Origin: Undibacterium paludis
GTDB lineage: Bacteria > Pseudomonadota > Gammaproteobacteria > Burkholderiales > Burkholderiaceae_D
DNA length: 64,000 nt
Reading direction: 5' to 3'
Assembly (NCBI RefSeq): GCF_022568815.1
Contig: NZ_JAKZHX010000001.1
Coordinates: 975,113-1,039,112 of the forward strand
Below the pieces are notes generated by a model. The model saw only the letters and a list, made by a program, of their open reading frames with translations. It was not told the origin of the DNA and did not search any database. The position numbers and the translations under genes were made by a program. Below, piece after piece: positions 38,871-47,219 of the stretch. The first letter of the stretch is position 1. Every line of letters begins with the position of its first letter.

Positions 38871-40094
38871 TCACACCAGTAAATCCGCCAGACTGCGTGC
38901 AATCACCTTGGTCGCCTTGCGCAAGTCTTCCAGGTCCAGACGCTCGTCAGCCCGCTTGGCATGGGACTCCAGCACCGTCCTTGGCCCCGCACCATAGATG
39001 ACCCCAGGGATGCCCGCTTCCGAGAACAGCCGCACATCGGTGTAGAGCGGCGTACCCAGGGCCGGAATCGCTTCCCCAAACACGGTCTCACCATGCTGTT
39101 GTATCGCGGCTACCAGCGGTGTATTGCCCGGCAGCGGACGCATGGAGTTCGCCAGCAGGATGCGTTTGACCTCAACACGGATGCCGGGCAGCTCTGCCGC
39201 GGTATCGCTGATCAACTGGCGCAGCGTCGCTTCAACCTCTGCCGGGTTTTCTTCCGGTATCATGCGGCGGTCCAGCTTGAAGCTGACCCGGCCAGGGATG
39301 ACATTGGTATTGGTGCCACCCTCTATCACCCCCACATTCAAATAAGGATGGGTAATGCCTTCGACTTTTGATGTGACCTGCTTGTACAGGGTGTTCTGTG
39401 CATACAGGACATTCAGGATTTTGACTGTTGCCTGCAAGGCATCAATGCCGGAATCCGGTATCGCTGCATGGGCCATCTTGCCATGGACCGTCACTTCCAT
39501 CTGCAAACAGCCATTATGGGCGGTGATGACCTGGTAAGAGAAACCGGCAGCAATCATCAGGTCAGGCTTGATCAAGTTATGTTTCAACATCCAGCCCGGG
39601 CCGACTTCACCACCGAATTCTTCATCATAGGTAAATAACAATTCCAGCGTACCGGCGGTCGGTCTGGCAACCGCTTCCAGGGCACGCAGGGCAAAGGTAT
39701 AGGTCGAGAAATCGCATTTGCTGACGGCGGTGGCGCGGCCATAGATCTTGCCATCGACGATCTCGCCGCCATAGGGGTCTTTGGTCCAGCCCTCACCGGG
39801 TGGTACCACGTCGCCATGGGCATTGAGCAGCACGGTCCTGCCGGGGCCATAAGTCCGGCGCACCAGCAGGTTGGTGATGCTTTGCAGGCCGGCGGCCTTG
39901 ACTTCACTGTCGGGGACGGCATGTTTTGTTGCAACAATCCCCATGTCCTGCAGCAGGTCAGCGGTGCGTTCTGCGTGCGGGGCATTATTACCGGGCGGTG
40001 TATCTGTCGGCACGCGCACCAGTTCTTGCAGGAACTTGACCTGCTCGTCAAAGTGGGCGTCTATCCAGGCGTCGAGTTGTTGGTAGTGATTCAT
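38871..40094 (-). CDS. M20-family metallohydrolase (ArgE/DapE-like)
   Basis: 407 residues from ATG 40094, preceded by AAGAAAGAGAAC; the frame extends upstream to 40337 but reads through the puuD stop. M20 marks: NAHGDVVPPG (His and Asp), YDEEFGGEVGPG (catalytic Glu pair), a lid domain with HGKMAHAAIPDSG, and SHAKRADE near the end. The usual GRGxxDMKGG loop reads YGRATAVSKCDF, so the Asp that normally bridges the two metals is Val. It starts 26 bases after puuD ends and is probably co-transcribed with it, which suggests an N-acyl or ureido-type substrate of purine breakdown; this is inference. Confidence 0.87.
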   Translation of the reverse strand: MNHYQQLDAWIDAHFDEQVKFLQELVRVPTDTPPGNNAPHAERTADLLQDMGIVATKHAVPDSEVKAAGLQSITNLLVRRTYGPGRTVLLNAHGDVVPPGEGWTKDPYGGEIVDGKIYGRATAVSKCDFSTYTFALRALEAVARPTAGTLELLFTYDEEFGGEVGPGWMLKHNLIKPDLMIAAGFSYQVITAHNGCLQMEVTVHGKMAHAAIPDSGIDALQATVKILNVLYAQNTLYKQVTSKVEGITHPYLNVGVIEGGTNTNVIPGRVSFKLDRRMIPEENPAEVEATLRQLISDTAAELPGIRVEVKRILLANSMRPLPGNTPLVAAIQQHGETVFGEAIPALGTPLYTDVRLFSEAGIPGVIYGAGPRTVLESHAKRADERLDLEDLRKATKVIARSLADLLV

Positions 40095-40120
40095 TGTTCT
40101 CTTTCTTGAATGTGGCTGGT

Positions 40121-41353
40121 TTATTTCGCACCGGACTGGAACCAGGCGCCGACGACTGCACGTTCTTCTTCTGTCATTTGCGTCATATTCCCTATGGGCA
40201 TGGCCTTGAGTTGCACGGCCTGCATATTCACCTTGACGGCGTTTTGCCTGATCAGTTCTGGCGTATCGAGCTTGATACCGGCAGGTGCAGCGGCAAAACC
40301 AGGTTGTGTCGGCGCTGCGGCATGGCAGGACACACAACGCTGATTGATGATGCCCTGCACCTTGCTGAACTGTGCAGCCTCTGCTTCTGCCGCTGACAAT
40401 GCCGGGTCAGGAGCTGCTGCTTTGGCTGGCGGCTTGGGTGCAATGGCGACGGCCACCGCCAGCAGCAAGGCGACACCGGCGGCAGGATAAGCCCAGTTGG
40501 TAATGCCTTTGTGACGCAGGTTGAAGAAATGGCGTATCAATACACCCGCCGCCATGATGAAGGCCAGTACCAGCCAGTTATAGGCATGGTTATAAGTCAT
40601 TCCATAGTGATTGCTGATCATGATGAACAGCACAGGCAGGGTAAAATAATTATTGTGCACGCTGCGCTGCTTGGCTTTCTGGCCGTGGATGGGATCAGGC
40701 GACTTGCCCTGCAACATGGCATCAACCAGTTTGCGCTGGCCGGGGATGATCAGCATGAGCACATTACCGACCATCATCGTGCCTATCATGGCGCCGACAT
40801 GGATATAGGCGGCACGGCCGCTGAGCAATTTCGACAATACATAGGCAGCAGCAACGATGAAGACAAACATGATGATACCGAGCAGTCCGTCGCGTTTGCC
40901 CAGCGGTGAACGGCACAGCAGGTCATACACGGTCCAGCCCACCAGCAGCGTACCGAGGCCTATGCCTATGGCTTGCCAGCTCGATAGATCAGCCACGGAC
41001 TTGTCTATCATCATGGCCGAGGCATTGAAATAATAGACGATGAACAAGAGGCTGAAGCCCGACAGCCAGGTGGCGTAGGCTTCCCATTTGAACCAATGCA
41101 GTTCTTCGGGCAATTCCTTGGGGGCGACCAGGTATTTTTGCGGGTTATAAAAACCACCGCCATGCACGGCCCACAACTCGCCGGACACACCCTTGTTGGC
41201 CAGTTCAGAACCCGGCTTGGGCGGGCGTATATTATTGTCGAGCCAGACGAAGTAAAAAGACGCACCGATCCAGGCAATACCAGTAATCAGGTGCAGCCAG
41301 CGTACGATCAGGTTGAGCCACTCGGTGCCATAGGCAAGTAAAAAAGCTTCCAT
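40121..41353 (-). CDS. puuD: Urate hydroxylase PuuD (membrane cytochrome-c-linked urate oxidase)
   Basis: 410 residues from ATG 41353 (MEAFLLAYGTEWLNL), which follows GAGAGAAAAC at good spacing; ATG 41365 is four codons earlier. The first 300 residues hold about eight membrane segments (RWLHLITGIAWIGASFYFVWLD, then IGLGTLLVGWTVYDLL and others). A C-terminal cytochrome c domain carries the haem motif CVSCH. This is the PuuD architecture: it converts urate to 5-hydroxyisourate and passes electrons to the respiratory chain. It lies in a purine cluster with UraH, UraD-AllC and a purine permease, divergent from a LysR regulator. Confidence 0.93.
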   Translation of the reverse strand: MEAFLLAYGTEWLNLIVRWLHLITGIAWIGASFYFVWLDNNIRPPKPGSELANKGVSGELWAVHGGGFYNPQKYLVAPKELPEELHWFKWEAYATWLSGFSLLFIVYYFNASAMMIDKSVADLSSWQAIGIGLGTLLVGWTVYDLLCRSPLGKRDGLLGIIMFVFIVAAAYVLSKLLSGRAAYIHVGAMIGTMMVGNVLMLIIPGQRKLVDAMLQGKSPDPIHGQKAKQRSVHNNYFTLPVLFIMISNHYGMTYNHAYNWLVLAFIMAAGVLIRHFFNLRHKGITNWAYPAAGVALLLAVAVAIAPKPPAKAAAPDPALSAAEAEAAQFSKVQGIINQRCVSCHAAAPTQPGFAAAPAGIKLDTPELIRQNAVKVNMQAVQLKAMPIGNMTQMTEEERAVVGAWFQSGAK

Positions 41354-41545
41354 GTTTTCTCTCATGTTTGAAGCTCGTCTGCCTCCGCGGGCTCTTCAGA
41401 CGAGAGGGATAAACATCCCAAAGTGGTCGCGAACCGTATAGCTCCGCTGCGACCAGGTGTTTCTGGCAGCTTGCGCCGCCATGACTCACGGTTTTAGTGC
41501 CGAAAAACCACACGCTATATCTATTTGCGGCAAATGTCTCCTGTT
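41354..41545 (-). promoter_or_regulatory. Structured 5' leader upstream of puuD
   Basis: Reading the minus strand toward puuD, three stem-loops follow one another: TGGTCGC with GCGACCA (41455-41449 and 41430-41424), GGGAT-GTTT-ATCCC (41419 to 41406 region), and CTCGTCTG with CAGACGAG (41404-41397 and 41381-41374). The last ends 20 bases before the start codon at 41353. Consecutive stems in a transcribed leader suggest an RNA regulator or an operator array. It fits no riboswitch class I can recall. The whole gap 41354-41690 holds no gene. Confidence 0.5.
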
Positions 41546-41690
41546 ACCGCGAATAGACCAAGGGCAGGTAATGCTGATAGCAAAAAACTTGGTGAAGTCT
41601 GGCAACGATAAACTTTTTCCTTACAAACTTCATTGAAAACGAAGTATATTAAAAATACAGATTTCGATATAGGCAAAGCTGATCATCATC

Positions 41691-42629
41691 ATGGCGCAAC
41701 TCCCCAATCACCTGGACCTGCATTTGATACGCATACTTTATCTTTTGCTCAGTGAAAGAAATGTATCGCGCGTTGCCCTCAAACTCAACCAGCCCCAGCC
41801 TTCGATTTCTGCCTCGCTGCGCAAGCTGCGCGAACTGACCGGTGACCAGTTGCTGGTACGTGGCGGCCGCGGCATGGTGCCGACACCGCATGGTGAAAGC
41901 CTGTTGAAGCCTGCCAAGCGCATACTGGATGAAACCGAATTATTGTTTGAGCGCAAAGTCCCCTTTGTTGCCCAGCAAGAAAGCAAGACTTTCCATATTG
42001 CCGCGCCGGATTCCCTGCATGTACAGTTCCTGCCCAGCGTCGTCGAACGTCTGCGCCGTGAATCCCCCAAAAGCCGCATTGTCATCCATGGCCTGGGGGC
42101 GGAAGTCGATTATGTGCGCCACCTGTCTGATGGCGACATGGACCTGGTCATCGCCAACTGGGATGAGCCGCCGCAACACCTGCATCTGTCCAAGCTGTTT
42201 GAAGACCCCATCGTCTGCGCCATGCGTGCCGACAGCCCCTATGCCAAGCGCACCGACAGCGAAGCCATGACGCTGGAAGACTACCTGAGCCTGCCCCATG
42301 TCGCGCCTTCACAATTGTTGTCCGGCTACCACGGTGTCATCGATGCTCATCTGGAAAGACACAACCTGCGTCGCAACGTGGTGGTGGAATCAGCTTATTT
42401 TGGCCTGATGCCGCATATGCTGACGCAATCCGACATAGTGCTGACCACCGGCAGGCAATACCTGAGTTTTTATGAAAAAAGCCTGCAACTGAAGACTTTT
42501 TCCATCCCCATCAAATTCCCGCCGCTGCGCTTTTACCAGCTCTGGCATGAGCGTGTTCATCACTCACCAGAGCACAAATGGCTGCGTGAGCAGATTGCCC
42601 AGGCAGCCAAATCCCTGATGTCCAAATAA
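41691..42629 (+). CDS. LysR-family transcriptional regulator of the purine cluster
   Basis: 312 residues. N-terminal winged helix-turn-helix (LHLIRILYLLLSERNVSRVALKLNQPQPSISASLRKL, residues about 8-45) followed by a LysR substrate-binding domain (from about 95). It is divergent from puuD with a 337-base shared promoter region, the standard arrangement for a LysR regulator of its neighbour; the inducer is likely urate or a related purine. The start ATG has only a weak upstream match (AGGCAAAGC about 17 bases away). Confidence 0.9.
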   Translation: MAQLPNHLDLHLIRILYLLLSERNVSRVALKLNQPQPSISASLRKLRELTGDQLLVRGGRGMVPTPHGESLLKPAKRILDETELLFERKVPFVAQQESKTFHIAAPDSLHVQFLPSVVERLRRESPKSRIVIHGLGAEVDYVRHLSDGDMDLVIANWDEPPQHLHLSKLFEDPIVCAMRADSPYAKRTDSEAMTLEDYLSLPHVAPSQLLSGYHGVIDAHLERHNLRRNVVVESAYFGLMPHMLTQSDIVLTTGRQYLSFYEKSLQLKTFSIPIKFPPLRFYQLWHERVHHSPEHKWLREQIAQAAKSLMSK

Positions 42630-42677
42630 ATTGCAAGACTTCCGCAAAATTGTCCCAGCAAGGCTAACGCTTTAGGA

Positions 42678-42699
42678 AGCAGCCCTTACAAGGGCTGCT
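42678..42699 (+). terminator. Hairpin after the LysR gene
   Basis: Perfect arms AGCAGCCCTT (42678-42687) and AAGGGCTGCT (42690-42699). No T-run follows, so it is a weak or Rho-dependent stop at best. The rest of 42630-42831 shows no gene. Confidence 0.4.
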
Positions 42700-42831
42700 C
42701 GTTACGTTGGCAGACCCCATGGTGCCTGAAACCCCGACTACACCACAGCGACGAAGACAGTACTTTAGTACCGAATCTTGCTAAATACAGGAGCTACAAC
42801 GCAGCTGTGGCGATTTTACGGGAGTCTTTGC

Positions 42832-43185
42832 TTAGCTACCCCGGTAGGTGGAGTAGGCCCAGGGCGATACCACCAGCGGCACATGGTAATTCTGGCTGGC
42901 GTCGGCTACGCCAAAGGCCAGGGTCACACGATCGATGAATTTCGGGCTGGGCAGCTCCACGCCCTGTCTGTCGAAATAATCACCGGCGGCAAAGACCAGC
43001 TCATATTGCCCGGTCTTCAGGCTGTCACCCTCCAGTAGCGGAGTATTACAGCGGCCATCATGATTGGTGACCTCGGTTTTCAGCAAGGTCTTCTGCCCTT
43101 CTTCAACTGCATACAATTCTACCTGCACGCCCGCGCCAGGCTTACCCAGGCTGATATCAAGCACATGTGTGCTGAGCTTTCCCAT
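42832..43185 (-). CDS. uraH: 5-hydroxyisourate hydrolase UraH (transthyretin-like)
   Basis: 117 residues, start fixed by AGGAGATCAAG. The family marks are complete: LSTHVLDISLGKPGAGV at the N terminus (catalytic His), a central Arg in NHDGRC, HVPLVVSPWAYSTYRGS with the C-terminal YRGS tetrapeptide. It hydrolyses 5-hydroxyisourate, the PuuD product, to 2-oxo-4-hydroxy-4-carboxy-5-ureidoimidazoline (OHCU), the substrate of the adjacent UraD domain. It is divergent from uraD-allC across a 220-base promoter region that carries a pair of direct repeats. Confidence 0.95.
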   Translation of the reverse strand: MGKLSTHVLDISLGKPGAGVQVELYAVEEGQKTLLKTEVTNHDGRCNTPLLEGDSLKTGQYELVFAAGDYFDRQGVELPSPKFIDRVTLAFGVADASQNYHVPLVVSPWAYSTYRGS

Positions 43186-43217
43186 CTTGATCTCCTATAT
43201 TGACGTCTTGAAATGCG

Positions 43218-43268
43218 CTATCAGCCAAATCTTATACCGCCAGCGGTCTGTCAATATACTATCAGCCA
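43218..43268. promoter_or_regulatory. Pair of direct repeats in the uraH / uraD-allC divergent promoter
   Basis: CTATCAGCCA occurs at 43218-43227 and 43259-43268, 41 bases apart, close to four helical turns. The core CTATCAGC also occurs on the minus strand at 41573-41580, in the puuD/LysR promoter region. These are candidate binding sites for the purine-cluster regulator. Confidence 0.45.
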
Positions 43269-43405
43269 TATACAGATCATGAAGTCAGCAGCACATTGCA
43301 GCCAGAGAATGGGCTTAAGCTTGCAGCCAGCAATACATGCCAGCTTTTGCCTGGGCACTATATAAACCTGAAGATGACAAAACGGCGGCGACGACCGACG
43401 CATTT

Positions 43406-45163
43406 ATGACAACGACCCTGGACCACCTGAACCACTGTACGGCGGCAGAATTTGTACAAATCCTGCACGGTATCTATGAACATTCACCCTGGATACCAGA
43501 AAGAGCCGCTGCGCAAAGACCTTTTGCCAGCATCCACGCCCTGAAGCTGGCGCTGCAAACCGTGGTCAGCAGCGCGACGGAAGCAGAACAACTGGGCCTG
43601 ATCCGTGCCCACCCCGAGCTGGCAGGCAAGGCCGCGATTGCCGGTGAGCTGACCAGGGAATCGACCGGCGAACAAGCCAAGGCCGGCCTGATCAATTGCA
43701 GCCCGGAAGAATTCGCCACCCTGCACCAGTTGAATGCCGATTACAACAGCAAGTTCGGTTTCCCGTTCATCCTCGCCGTTAAAGGACCTGACGGCAAGGG
43801 TTTTACCCGCCAGGCCATCATTGCCACCTTCCAGCGTCGCTTTAAAAACCAGCGCGCAGACGAACTGGCCGAATGCCTGCGCCAGATCGGCCGTATCGCC
43901 GAACTGCGCCTCAATGACTTGCTCGAACACAGCCTGCAGTTTGGCAACACCATCATGGCCTGGTCAGAAACCCTGGCCGCCTGGAGCGATGATGAAGATG
44001 GCCTGACCTGCGCCTATATGACCGATGCGCACCAAAAAACAGCAGCGCAACTCGCCAGCTGGATGCGTGAAGCGGGCATGCAAGTGCATATTGACGCCGT
44101 TGGCAATGTGGTTGGTCGCTATCTGTCGGACCAGGCTGATGCAAAAACCCTGCTGACCGGCTCGCATTACGACACCGTCTGCAATGGCGGCAAATACGAT
44201 GGCCGCGAAGGGATACTGCTGCCGATAGCCATCGTCAGACATCTGCATGAAAGAAATGAAAAACTGCCTTTCCATGTCGAAATTATCGGCTTCTCGGAAG
44301 AAGAAGGTGTGCGCTTCAAGAGTACCTTCCTCGGCAGCAATGCCATTACCGGTCAGTTTGACCTGAGCTTGCTGGACAAGACTGATGCCGATGGCGTCAG
44401 CATGCGTGCCGCCCTGCAGGCAGCAGGCCACGATGTGAGCCAGATACCGGCAATAGCACGCGACCCCGCACAGATACTGGGTTATGTAGAAGTGCATATA
44501 GAGCAGGGCCCGGTCTTGCTGGGCCGTGACCTGCCAGCCGGCATCGTCACCTCCATTGCTGGCAGTTGCCGCTATCAGGTACAGCTCAGGGGCGTCGCCA
44601 GCCATGCCGGCACCACACCGATGAGCATGCGCAAGGACGCAGCGGCGGCGGCAGCCGAAATCATCCTGTATGTAGAACAACGTTGCGACAATGGCACCTC
44701 CCTGGTAGGGACAGTGGGCCAGTTGCAGGTGCCGCATGGTTCGGTCAATGTGATACCTGGCTCCTGCAATCTGTCGCTTGATATCCGCGCCGCTGATGAT
44801 GCCACGCGCGATGCCGCCGTCAGCGACATCCTGGCGAAGATAGAGACCATCTGCCAGCGCCGCAACATCGAAGTCAAAGTCATCAAGGCCGTATCTGCCC
44901 CCGCTGCACCCTGCGCACCATGGCTGATGCAGCAACTGGCCGCAGCAACGCAAAGAGCGGGCCTGCCAGCGTTTGAATTGCCATCAGGTGCAGGGCATGA
45001 CGCCATGGCGATAGCAAAAATGACCGACGTAGCCATGCTGTTTACCCGTTGTGGCAACGGCGGTATCAGCCACAACCCGCTGGAAACCATGACAGCCGAC
45101 GACGCAGAAATCTCGGCACAGATATTGCTCGATTTTTTAAGGAATTTTAAGAGGAAACCTTAA
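43406..45163 (+). CDS. Fusion: OHCU decarboxylase (UraD) + allantoate amidohydrolase (AllC)
   Basis: 585 residues from ATG 43406 (MTTTLDHLN, the usual UraD start); ATG 43337 is in frame but adds 23 odd residues. Residues 1 to about 170 are UraD: YEHSPWIPERAA, RAHPELAGKAA (catalytic His), ESTGEQ, NADYNSKFGFPFI. Residues about 185-585 are an M20 allantoate amidohydrolase: GSHYDTVCNGGKYDG, EEEGVRFKSTFLGS, VEVHIEQGP-type YVEVHIEQGPVLL, and GAGHDAMAIA. UraD makes S-allantoin from OHCU and AllC removes the amide of allantoate, so the allantoinase step joining them must be encoded elsewhere. The fusion would put the first and third enzymes of a three-step route in one chain. Confidence 0.92.
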   Translation: MTTTLDHLNHCTAAEFVQILHGIYEHSPWIPERAAAQRPFASIHALKLALQTVVSSATEAEQLGLIRAHPELAGKAAIAGELTRESTGEQAKAGLINCSPEEFATLHQLNADYNSKFGFPFILAVKGPDGKGFTRQAIIATFQRRFKNQRADELAECLRQIGRIAELRLNDLLEHSLQFGNTIMAWSETLAAWSDDEDGLTCAYMTDAHQKTAAQLASWMREAGMQVHIDAVGNVVGRYLSDQADAKTLLTGSHYDTVCNGGKYDGREGILLPIAIVRHLHERNEKLPFHVEIIGFSEEEGVRFKSTFLGSNAITGQFDLSLLDKTDADGVSMRAALQAAGHDVSQIPAIARDPAQILGYVEVHIEQGPVLLGRDLPAGIVTSIAGSCRYQVQLRGVASHAGTTPMSMRKDAAAAAAEIILYVEQRCDNGTSLVGTVGQLQVPHGSVNVIPGSCNLSLDIRAADDATRDAAVSDILAKIETICQRRNIEVKVIKAVSAPAAPCAPWLMQQLAAATQRAGLPAFELPSGAGHDAMAIAKMTDVAMLFTRCGNGGISHNPLETMTADDAEISAQILLDFLRNFKRKP

Positions 45164-45175
45164 GACCGAAAGGCT

Positions 45176-45319
45176 CACCACAGAGTCACAGAGAACAGCA
45201 TGAGAAAACCTTATTCTGTTTTTTTTCTCTGTGCACCTCTGCGCACCTCTGTGGTGTAGCAGGGAATTCATGCGGCATGCCGCATGCCTGCGGAACGAAG
45301 ACTTCTTGCAAGAAGTCTT
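45176..45319. repeat. Cluster of palindromic extragenic elements
   Basis: Three separate inverted repeats lie in this gene-free gap (45164-45824). CACCACAGAG (45176-45185) pairs with CTCTGTGGTG (45247-45256), with nested CACAGAG (45187-45193) and CTCTGTG (45227-45233). CATGCGGCATGCCGCATG (45269-45286) is a perfect 18-bp palindrome. A perfect 22-bp palindrome runs 45298-45319 (AAGACTTCTTG and its complement). The first resembles the CACAGAG-type extragenic repeats seen in many bacterial chromosomes. I see no gene in the gap. Confidence 0.7.
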
Positions 45320-45527
45320 TCCTTCCTCTGTGTTGAGAGGTTTTCCAAGCTTTACCAGGATTTCTGGCGCCACTTTCAGTATTGCCTGCATCAGCTTTGC
45401 AATGAAGACCTGATGCGGGACCAGGACTGAGCTTGAGCCTGCTGCCATGTGCGATGCTTACCACAGCATGGTATGAGGCGACGCAAGAATATGCCTTCAC
45501 CGGCATTTTTTTACGACGCAGATCAAT

Positions 45528-45573
45528 CCTGACGTGATGTGTTCCCAGTTACTGGGAGATACATCGCGTCAGG
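45528..45573 (+). promoter_or_regulatory. Long imperfect hairpin upstream of the purine permease
   Basis: CCTGACGTGATGTG (from 45528) pairs with the arm ending TACATCGCGTCAGG (to 45573), with a second stem CCCAG/CTGGG close to the loop. Nearly all bases of the 46-base element are paired. It lies about 250 bases before the permease start and could be an operator or an RNA stem-loop. Confidence 0.5.
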
Positions 45574-45824
45574 CAGCAGTGAAAAGCGCAGTCGGATTCA
45601 TTACCCCGGCTGTATTTGCAGCCGTCCTTCCTGACGACACTATCGTCGCGGAGGCAAACCAGGAGTCTTGCGCACAATGCATTCTTCCGTCATCCCGATT
45701 ACCAGTCGTTTTTATTTCCAGTAATTCAGTATGTGCATTTCCCGCCATCACTGAACAACAGTTCCGTCAGAGAACCCGGCAGTGATGTGGCAAAAAACCA
45801 AACCATCCAAGCAAGGAAGAGACG

Positions 45825-47213
45825 ATGCAAACGACGATACACCCGGTAGATGAAAAGCTACCAGCAGCAAAATTATTTACTCTGGGCATACAGCACGTGC
45901 TGGTGATGTATGCCGGGGCGATAGCCGTGCCTCTCATCATCGGCGGTGCTCTGCATTTACCCAAGGACCAGATCGCCTTTCTGATCAATGCTGATCTGTT
46001 CTGCTGTGGCCTGGTCACCCTGATACAGGCACTCGGCATAGGGAAATTCGGCATACGCATGCCCGTCATGATGGGCGTGACCTTTGCCGCCGTCGGCCCC
46101 ATGGTGGCGATGGCGGGCAACCCCAGCCTGGGCATACTCAGCATTTATGGGGCGGTGATTGCATCAGGTATTTTTGGCCTGGTCATCACGCCTTTCATGA
46201 GTCGTGCCGTGCGGTTTTTCCCGCCTGTCGTCACCGGCACCATCATCACCGTTATCGGCATCACCCTGATGCGCGTCGGCATCAACTGGGCGGCTGGCGG
46301 ACAACCGATGATCTTTGATGCGGTCAGCAAAAGCATGCAAGCCAATCCCAACTATGGTGCACCGCTGCATCTGGCGATCGCCTTTTTTGTGCTGGCGTCC
46401 ATCATGGTGATGGCGCGCTACCTGCGCGGCTTTCTCGGTAATATATCGGTCTTGCTGGGCATGGTGCTGGGTTTTCTGGTGTCACTGGCCCTGGGCAAAG
46501 TCAGCTTCGATGGCCTTGGTGAAGCGGGCTGGTTTGCCTTCATTACGCCCTTTCAATATGGTATGCCGACTTTTGACCTGGGGGCCATCGTCGGTATGTG
46601 CCTGGTGATGATCGTCACCATGGTGGAATCGACCGGCATGTTCCTGGCCCTGTCTGAACTGACCAATAAGCGCATCAGCAATGAAGAGCTGGCCAATGGC
46701 CTGCGCGCCGACGCCCTGGGTACGGTAATAGGCGGTGTCTTCAATACCTTTCCGTATACCTCATTCTCGCAAAACATCGGCCTGGTTGGCGTGACTGGCG
46801 TGCGCAGCCGTTATGTCTGCGCGGCTGCCGGTTTGATATTGCTGGCATTTGGCATGTTCCCCAAGATGGCCCATGTGGCAGCGTCCATACCCGTGTATGT
46901 GCTTGGCGGCGCCGGCATCGTCATGTTTGGCATGGTGGCGGCGACCGGTATCAAGATACTCGGTAACGCCGGGCTCAATCACAACCGCCACAACCTGTTT
47001 GTGGTTGCCGTCAGCATAGGAGCAGGCATGATACCGCTGGTCGCACCGCAGTTTTTCTCTCACCTGCCTCACTGGTTATCTACCGTGGTTGACAGCGGCA
47101 TTTTGCTGGCGACCATCACGGCAGTGACGCTTAACCTGTTTTTCAATGGCCCGGGGGCAGAATCCGATGCCAAGACTTATGCCATGGCCGCAGCACACAG
47201 TTCAGACCATTAA
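45825..47213 (+). CDS. NCS2-family purine permease (xanthine/urate type)
   Basis: 462 residues with about 12 to 14 membrane segments. Start supported by GGAAGAG 6 bases before the ATG. NCS2 marks: LFTLGIQHVLVMYAGAIAVP near the N terminus, the conserved Gln-His pair (GIQH), VTMVESTGMFLALSE with the key Glu, and NTFPYTSFSQNIGLVGVTGVRSR, the QN.G signature. NCS2 carriers of this kind are proton symporters for xanthine, urate or uracil; purine is more likely from context. The 8-oxoguanine deaminase gene starts 6 bases after its stop, so they are co-transcribed. Confidence 0.92.
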   Translation: MQTTIHPVDEKLPAAKLFTLGIQHVLVMYAGAIAVPLIIGGALHLPKDQIAFLINADLFCCGLVTLIQALGIGKFGIRMPVMMGVTFAAVGPMVAMAGNPSLGILSIYGAVIASGIFGLVITPFMSRAVRFFPPVVTGTIITVIGITLMRVGINWAAGGQPMIFDAVSKSMQANPNYGAPLHLAIAFFVLASIMVMARYLRGFLGNISVLLGMVLGFLVSLALGKVSFDGLGEAGWFAFITPFQYGMPTFDLGAIVGMCLVMIVTMVESTGMFLALSELTNKRISNEELANGLRADALGTVIGGVFNTFPYTSFSQNIGLVGVTGVRSRYVCAAAGLILLAFGMFPKMAHVAASIPVYVLGGAGIVMFGMVAATGIKILGNAGLNHNRHNLFVVAVSIGAGMIPLVAPQFFSHLPHWLSTVVDSGILLATITAVTLNLFFNGPGAESDAKTYAMAAAHSSDH

Positions 47214-47219
47214 TTTTTT

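Noticed and set aside
40095..40337. 81-residue N-terminal extension of the M20 hydrolase
   Set aside because: It overlaps the puuD coding region and is Arg/Cys rich, typical of a shadow frame.
42720..42831. Possible small RNA between LysR and uraH
   Set aside because: Only one short hairpin with no promoter or terminator is visible.
45186..45506. Minus-strand open frame of 106 residues between uraD-allC and the permease
   Set aside because: It runs through the palindromic repeats and has no family resemblance or start signal.
45534..45785. Plus-strand open frame of 83 residues upstream of the permease
   Set aside because: It starts inside the long hairpin, is Cys-rich without pattern, and no relative is recognisable.
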